Assembly (NCBI RefSeq): GCF_000371925.1
Contig: NZ_AQVE01000002.1
Coordinates: 1-64,000 of the forward strand
Direction: 5' to 3'
DNA length: 64,000 nt
Source of the DNA: Thiolinea disciformis DSM 14473
GTDB taxonomy: Bacteria > Pseudomonadota > Gammaproteobacteria > Thiotrichales > Thiotrichaceae
This document shows, piece by piece, positions 60,212 to 64,000 of the stretch. Under the pieces are notes generated by a model. It searched no databases. It was not told the DNA's origin and saw only the letters and a list, made by a program, of their open reading frames with translations. Every line of letters starts with the position of its first letter. Position 1 is the first letter of the stretch. Both the position numbers and the translations under genes were made by a program.

Positions 60212-60745
60212 ATGAATGCGTTTCTGCAATCCGTTGAGCGGCGTGCCTTGGTAACAGCGCGGCTAGCTACGCAAGATAGCGAAGAAGCATTGGATATCGT
60301 GCAGGATGCGATGTTGGCTTTAGTCAGTCGTTATCAAGACCACTCTGAAAAAGAGTGGGGCGCATTATTTCACAGTATCTTACACAGCAAAATTAATGAT
60401 TGGCATCGTCGGCGTCAAGTACGCTCACGGTGGAGGGTATTTTCGCGCACGCAACCAGAAGAACTTGAAGATGATAATGAGGTTTGGGAGCCTGAAAATA
60501 CCGTCGCTCAAACACAATTTTTAGAGCCAGAGCTACAGCTGCAAAGTGAACAGTTGGGTGAAGAATTAGTGAAATTAATTGAGGCTTTGCCGTTACGTCA
60601 GCAGCAGGCATTAGTGCTAAGGGCGTGGGAAGGTTATGACATTGCGCAAACCGCAGCGATCATGGGCTGTTCTGAGGGAAGTGTAAAAACTCACTTTTCA
60701 CGGGCTGTGCATAGTTTGCGCCAACATTTAGGAGTCTTTCGATGA
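60212..60745 (+). CDS. ECF-type RNA polymerase sigma factor
   Basis: A 177-residue sigma factor. Region 2 contains RRALVTARLATQDSEEALDIVQDAMLALVSRY and region 4 IEALPLRQQQALVLRAWEGYDIAQTAAIMGCSEGSVKTHFSRAVHSLRQHL. The ATG at 60212 lacks a good ribosome binding site. AAGGAG at 60181-60186 lies 7 bases before an in-frame CTG at 60194, which would add six residues (DSSAL region) that I recall in related proteins, so a CTG start is possible. It is the first gene of an operon with DUF3619 and DUF3106 genes, a recurrent set. The DUF3619 membrane protein may be its regulator. Confidence 0.85.
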   Translation: MNAFLQSVERRALVTARLATQDSEEALDIVQDAMLALVSRYQDHSEKEWGALFHSILHSKINDWHRRRQVRSRWRVFSRTQPEELEDDNEVWEPENTVAQTQFLEPELQLQSEQLGEELVKLIEALPLRQQQALVLRAWEGYDIAQTAAIMGCSEGSVKTHFSRAVHSLRQHLGVFR

Positions 60746-61170
60746 CAAACGGGCGGGATGAGCTTGCATATCAAACATTAGAGTTAATGCACGCTGTTCG
60801 AGAGGGCTTGCAAGCGCAAACGGAGCGTTTAACGGCTAAGGAATTACAAGCCTTAAAAAACCTTCGTGAGCAAGCTTTGCAAGGTCAATCAATGACCAGC
60901 TTAATGGCGTGGCGGCAAAAAATGGGGCGGTTTTTTACGTTGCCAGTGAGGTCTCGTCATTATTCACTGGTATCACGCTTAACCTTTACGGTCGTTACCG
61001 TGATAGCAGTGGGTTGGTTTCTAACGCAAAGCAAGACGATTGATGGATCAGAGCCAGTTTTGCCGCGTGCAGTGGAAGCCAGTGGTGTGGCTAAAGACAC
61101 CATGATGACCGAGGACACTGAGTTTCTCGAACATCTGGAAATGTATGAGTGGCTGGCTACCAACGTGTAA
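60742..61170 (+). CDS. DUF3619-like single-pass membrane protein
   Basis: A 142-residue protein with a soluble N-terminus (AYQTLELMHAVREGLQAQTERLTAKELQALKNLREQAL), one membrane helix (~81-98, LTFTVVTVIAVGWFLTQ) and an acidic periplasmic tail (TEDTEFLEHLEMYEWLA). The pattern matches DUF3619 proteins encoded next to ECF sigma factors. The topology resembles an anti-sigma factor, but no zinc motif is present, so that role is inference. It overlaps the sigma gene by 4 bases. Confidence 0.72.
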   Translation: MTNGRDELAYQTLELMHAVREGLQAQTERLTAKELQALKNLREQALQGQSMTSLMAWRQKMGRFFTLPVRSRHYSLVSRLTFTVVTVIAVGWFLTQSKTIDGSEPVLPRAVEASGVAKDTMMTEDTEFLEHLEMYEWLATNV

Positions 61171-61205
61171 ATAGCCACTATTAACTTAACAATGAGGTAA
61201 AAGCG

Positions 61206-61412
61206 ATGACCCAAGGGAAAGGATTCCATTGGTGCTTACTTGCACTAACACTGTGGATAACGCCTAGTGTGGCGCAAGAAGAAGCAGAGGATATTGTAGC
61301 GCTCATGAACTGGTGGCAAACCTATGGACGCTATTGGGAGGAGATCGGTGTTGATACGAATACGGACTCTCCTGATCTGTTCGCGCTAGCACAGGACGTT
61401 CATCAGCCATAG
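61206..61412 (+). CDS. Small exported protein of the sigma operon
   Basis: A 68-residue protein with a signal peptide (WCLLALTLWITPSVAQ) and a short acidic mature part (EEAEDIVALMNWWQTYGRYWEEIGVDTNTDSPDLFALAQD). It is unrecognised. It lies 35 bases after the DUF3619 gene and 11 before the DUF3106 gene, with TGAGG upstream. Confidence 0.6.
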   Translation: MTQGKGFHWCLLALTLWITPSVAQEEAEDIVALMNWWQTYGRYWEEIGVDTNTDSPDLFALAQDVHQP

Positions 61413-61423
61413 GAGGGCAAGCG

Positions 61424-61900
61424 ATGAGGCAAACTGCGTCAGATTGGGCATTTCTGGTGCTACACCGTTGTTTATTCGTTTTTTGTATCAGTTTCTTAAC
61501 TATTTCATCGGTTTGGGCGGAGAGTTGGAGTCAACTCAGTACTCGCGAGCAGCAAGTCCTAAAAGACTATCAAGCGCAGTGGACACAATTTCCGCCCCAA
61601 ACCCAACAAGCCTTGCGCGATTGGGCCAATCTCTCGGTGACTGAACGTGGCTTAATCAAACAGCGCCGCCAACAGTGGCTCGCTTATTCAAGTGCTCGGC
61701 GCGCCGTATTGCAACGCAAATTAGATCATTATCGCAGTCTAACACCCGAGCAGCGTCAGAAAATAAAAGCATGGTGGCGTTGGACACAAAAATTACCAAG
61801 TGATGAAAGAAAAAAGCTGCTTGCCAAATGGCCGAATTTATCAACCGATCAGCGTAAGTCTTATATTAAAAATTTAGAAAAGCAGTACGGTAGACCTTAA
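61424..61900 (+). CDS. DUF3106 exported protein
   Basis: A 158-residue protein with an N-terminal signal sequence (FCISFLTISSVWA). Helical repeats built on a W-x-x-L/F-[ST]-x-x-[EQ]-[RQ] pattern follow: WSQLSTREQQVL, WTQFPPQTQQAL, WANLSVTERGLI, YRSLTPEQRQKI, WPNLSTDQRKSY. This is the DUF3106 pattern. AGGAGGG precedes the ATG. Rich in Gln, Arg and Trp; function unknown. It is the last gene of the sigma operon. Confidence 0.8.
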   Translation: MRQTASDWAFLVLHRCLFVFCISFLTISSVWAESWSQLSTREQQVLKDYQAQWTQFPPQTQQALRDWANLSVTERGLIKQRRQQWLAYSSARRAVLQRKLDHYRSLTPEQRQKIKAWWRWTQKLPSDERKKLLAKWPNLSTDQRKSYIKNLEKQYGRP

Positions 61901-61967
61901 AAATTTATTTTAGTGTTAGAGCATTCGCTAAAAATCTGCTTCAGTGACGGGCTATGGGGGCGTGCGT

Positions 61968-62606
61968 ATGACATTCGAACAAGCTTTAACAGCTTGGCAA
62001 CAAGGTAAGCGCGAAGTTGCCATTCGCGCGTGGCAGACACTGGCATCAACAGGTGATTTGAACGCGCAATACCATTTAGCCATGTTATTAGATCAAGGCA
62101 ATGGCGTTGAACGTAACGCAACCTTGGCCGCTTATTATTATCAGCAAGCGGCTGAGCAAGGTTTCGCAGATGCGGCTTTTAATTTGGGGGTTATGCTCGA
62201 TCAAGGTGATGGCCTGAGGGCAAATCCGAACCAAGCAGTGCGCTGGTATTGGCTGGCTGCAGAGCAGGGTAACGCCGATGCCCAATTTCGTATTGGCTTA
62301 AAATTTGACACCGGTGATGGTTTACCGGCTGACTCCGAGCAGGCAGTTAAGTGGTATTTAGAAGCCGCTGCCCAAGGGCAGGCTGAAGCTTGTCACAATT
62401 TAGGGCGCTGTTTTGCCCTAGGTGAAGGGGTAAAGCGCGATGAAACAGAAGCCTTTAAATGGTTTAGCATAGCTGCGAAACTAGGTATAACCAAATCCGA
62501 ACAGCATCGGGAGCGTGTTGGCCGTGATCTCACCGTGCAGCAACGTTCACAGGCTAGCCAGCAAGTTGATCAATGGTTAAGCAGGTTAAGCTTGTATTCA
62601 GCTTAA
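61968..62606 (+). CDS. Sel1-repeat protein
   Basis: A 212-residue protein of about five Sel1 repeats: GDLNAQYHLAMLLDQGNGV, GFADAAFNLGVMLDQGDGL, GNADAQFRIGLKFDTGDGL, GQAEACHNLGRCFALGEGV, then a partial repeat. It starts at the ATG at 61968 with GGGGG 7 bases upstream; a GTG at 61944 is also in frame. No signal peptide, so a cytoplasmic scaffold. It is a relative in type of the Sel1 protein at 26621. Confidence 0.87.
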   Translation: MTFEQALTAWQQGKREVAIRAWQTLASTGDLNAQYHLAMLLDQGNGVERNATLAAYYYQQAAEQGFADAAFNLGVMLDQGDGLRANPNQAVRWYWLAAEQGNADAQFRIGLKFDTGDGLPADSEQAVKWYLEAAAQGQAEACHNLGRCFALGEGVKRDETEAFKWFSIAAKLGITKSEQHRERVGRDLTVQQRSQASQQVDQWLSRLSLYSA

Positions 62607-62864
62607 GCTTGGCAATTATTTTTCAAATTTTTTTTAAAAGCTTTTTAAATCAATATTTTAGAAAATATTAAGTTTTGGTTAAGCTCTTTTCAGGTTTGAG
62701 AAAGTGTGATATTTTGAACTAAAAATAAGTATTTCAATAAAAATTTAATAGTCGATTTAATAAAGTAATGTTGATTGTTGAGAGAGTAGCAAGTTTGGGG
62801 ATTTATAAAGTTTGCTTGTTAATAGCAGGATGTTGGTCCTGTAACAAACCCAGAGGAGGCAGTA

Positions 62865-63875
62865 ATGCACAGCCCACAGACTCATGCGCATCTCAAAACA
62901 ACCGATTATTGTTTGAGTAGCGATGAAGATGATTTGGAACTTGAGGCTACTGAACAACCAGATGACTTAGATGAACTAAGTCTTGAGGGCACTGTAGACG
63001 ATTTATTTGTTCAACCCGATTTGCAGGCCGCTAATCTGCCTGAACGTGATGCAACACAGCTCTATCTTCGTGAAATAGAGGTTGCGCCTTTATTGACCCC
63101 AGAAGAAGAAATTCATTTTGGTCGTCTAGCACGTGACGGCGATCCTCTTGGGCGCAAGAAAATGATTACTAGCAATCTACGTCTGGTAGTAAAAATTGCG
63201 CGTCGTTATTTGGGGCGCGGTTTGCCTTTGCCAGACCTGATTGAGGAAGGTAATTTAGGCTTAATTCATGCGGTCGAAAAGTTTGATCCTGAGCGTGGTT
63301 TCCGCTTTTCTACTTATGCAACTTGGTGGATTCGCCAAAATATTGAACGCGCTTTAATGAATCAAACGCGCACGATTCGCTTACCGATTCACGTCAATAA
63401 AGAACTGAGTGCTTATATGCGTAAGCAGCGCGAAGTGGCACAGAAGTTAGGTCGTGAGCCAACTTTGACTGAAATGTCTGAGTTATTAGGGCGTTCGGTA
63501 GACAGTATTCGTCGTTTATTGGGTTTTAATGAGCATGTTTCCTCGCTGGATCTACCGGTAGGCAAGGAAAGCGATAGTCCATTAGTTGATTTCATTGCTA
63601 CTGAAGAAGAGCAAGAACCCTCATTTATCTTAGAGGATGAGCGTGTTGGCTATTCGGTTGAAAGTTGGCTGACGCAATTAGACGAAAAGCAAAAAGAAGT
63701 CATTGTTCGTCGTTTCGGTCTTTATGGTCATGAGCGTACTACGCTGGAACAAGTGGGTGCTGAGTTGAATCTAACGCGTGAGCGTGTACGTCAGATTCAA
63801 ATGGATGCATTAAAACGCTTGCGCCGTATTTTGGAAAACCAAGGTTTTTCCAGCGAAAGCTTGTTAGGCAATTAA
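62865..63875 (+). CDS. rpoS: RNA polymerase sigma factor RpoS
   Basis: The 336-residue stationary-phase/general stress sigma factor. Region 1.2 is [27 protein letters not shown]. Region 2 is [68 protein letters not shown]. Region 3 is [29 protein letters not shown] and region 4 is [51 protein letters not shown]. The strong ribosome binding site GAGGAGG precedes the ATG. The usual upstream neighbour nlpD is absent. The acidic N-terminal region (~20-45) is RpoS-like. Confidence 0.93.
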   Translation: MHSPQTHAHLKTTDYCLSSDEDDLELEATEQPDDLDELSLEGTVDDLFVQPDLQAANLPERDATQLYLREIEVAPLLTPEEEIHFGRLARDGDPLGRKKMITSNLRLVVKIARRYLGRGLPLPDLIEEGNLGLIHAVEKFDPERGFRFSTYATWWIRQNIERALMNQTRTIRLPIHVNKELSAYMRKQREVAQKLGREPTLTEMSELLGRSVDSIRRLLGFNEHVSSLDLPVGKESDSPLVDFIATEEEQEPSFILEDERVGYSVESWLTQLDEKQKEVIVRRFGLYGHERTTLEQVGAELNLTRERVRQIQMDALKRLRRILENQGFSSESLLGN

Positions 63876-63909
63876 GCATAATCCAATCGTCATACTTATT
63901 TTTAAAGAA

Positions 63910-63932
63910 GCAAGCTCTTGCAGCTTGCCTTT
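63910..63932 (+). terminator. Weak terminator-like hairpin after rpoS
   Basis: GCAAGCT (63910-63916) and AGCTTGC (63922-63928) enclose CTTGC, followed only by CTTT. The T-tract is poor, so confidence is modest. Confidence 0.45.
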
Positions 63933-64000
63933 AAACTATTAGGGAAACACACCCATGACAACAGAGCGTTGTTCTGCGGCTAATACTGTATAAGTACGAC

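Noticed and set aside
62652-62669. AATATTTT/AAAATATT palindrome upstream of rpoS as an operator
   Set aside because: The region is almost entirely A/T, so such palindromes are expected by chance; not enough to call a site.
63956-63994. 12-codon frame at the right edge (MTTERCSAANTV) as a leader peptide
   Set aside because: Too short, and no strong ribosome binding site; the downstream context is outside the window.

Overview
The window looks like one contiguous chromosomal segment of a gammaproteobacterium of moderate GC. The evidence is the SspA/SspB pair, RpoS, a Tat-exported Rieske protein in a petABC operon, a type IV pilus minor-pilin/PilY1 cluster, and the YheT, MtfA, YpfJ and HolA genes. 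Gene content fits Thiotrichales (Thiothrix-like), but that placement is inference and was not tested by any search.

Layout. 1-1500: end of an IS630-type element and two unrecognised minus-strand genes. 1687-9226: hisC, a Nif3-like gene, cytochrome bc1 (petABC), sspAB, folA and a SUMF-domain gene. 9452-15751: type IV pilus tip/priming operon (pilV, pilW, pilX, a PilE-like pilin, pilY1). 16610-21807: complete branched-chain amino acid-type ABC importer, followed by a ROK regulator. 23209-31408: accessory genes, namely a large lipoprotein with a clan GH-A-like motif, a Sel1 protein, a 3-hydroxyacyl-CoA dehydrogenase, two orphan immunity-type genes beside a truncated tautomerase, and spoVR. 31409-41513: complete type I-C CRISPR-Cas locus. 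41540-50824: a RimK-like ATP-grasp gene divergent from a GNAT/C39 peptidase fusion, then holA, yheT, a flavoprotein, mtfA, recD and a Fur-family gene. 50821-57536: six-gene minus-strand operon RDD, SpoIIM, DUF4129, DUF4350, MoxR, DUF58. 57716-63875: aminopeptidase, YpfJ, an ECF sigma operon with DUF3619 and DUF3106 genes, a Sel1 protein and rpoS.

Main discovery. The 352-base interval between cas3 and cas5c hides what looks like a CRISPR-derived regulatory RNA of the CreA/CreR type. On the minus strand there is, in order, a sigma70-like promoter, one degenerate type I-C repeat (stem CACC/GGTG, handle ending GGATTGAAAT), a spacer-like stretch and a 10-bp terminator hairpin. The first 14 spacer bases match a site only about 70 bases away at 12 of 14 positions. 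That site has the type I-C PAM TTC. The two mismatches fall at positions 6 and 12, the bases flipped out of pairing in type I complexes. The site covers the -35 box of a plus-strand promoter that reads into an untracked 44-residue, single-membrane-helix peptide and then the cas5c-cas8c-cas7-cas4 operon. I infer that Cascade loaded with this RNA represses its own operon and/or a toxic peptide (CreTA- or CreR-like).

The same locus has other unusual features: a vapBC-type toxin-antitoxin pair between cas4 and cas1, a MITE-like 134-bp inverted-repeat element just upstream of cas3, an internal start for Cas11c within cas8c, and only two spacers. All functional statements rest on motif recognition; no database searches were run.
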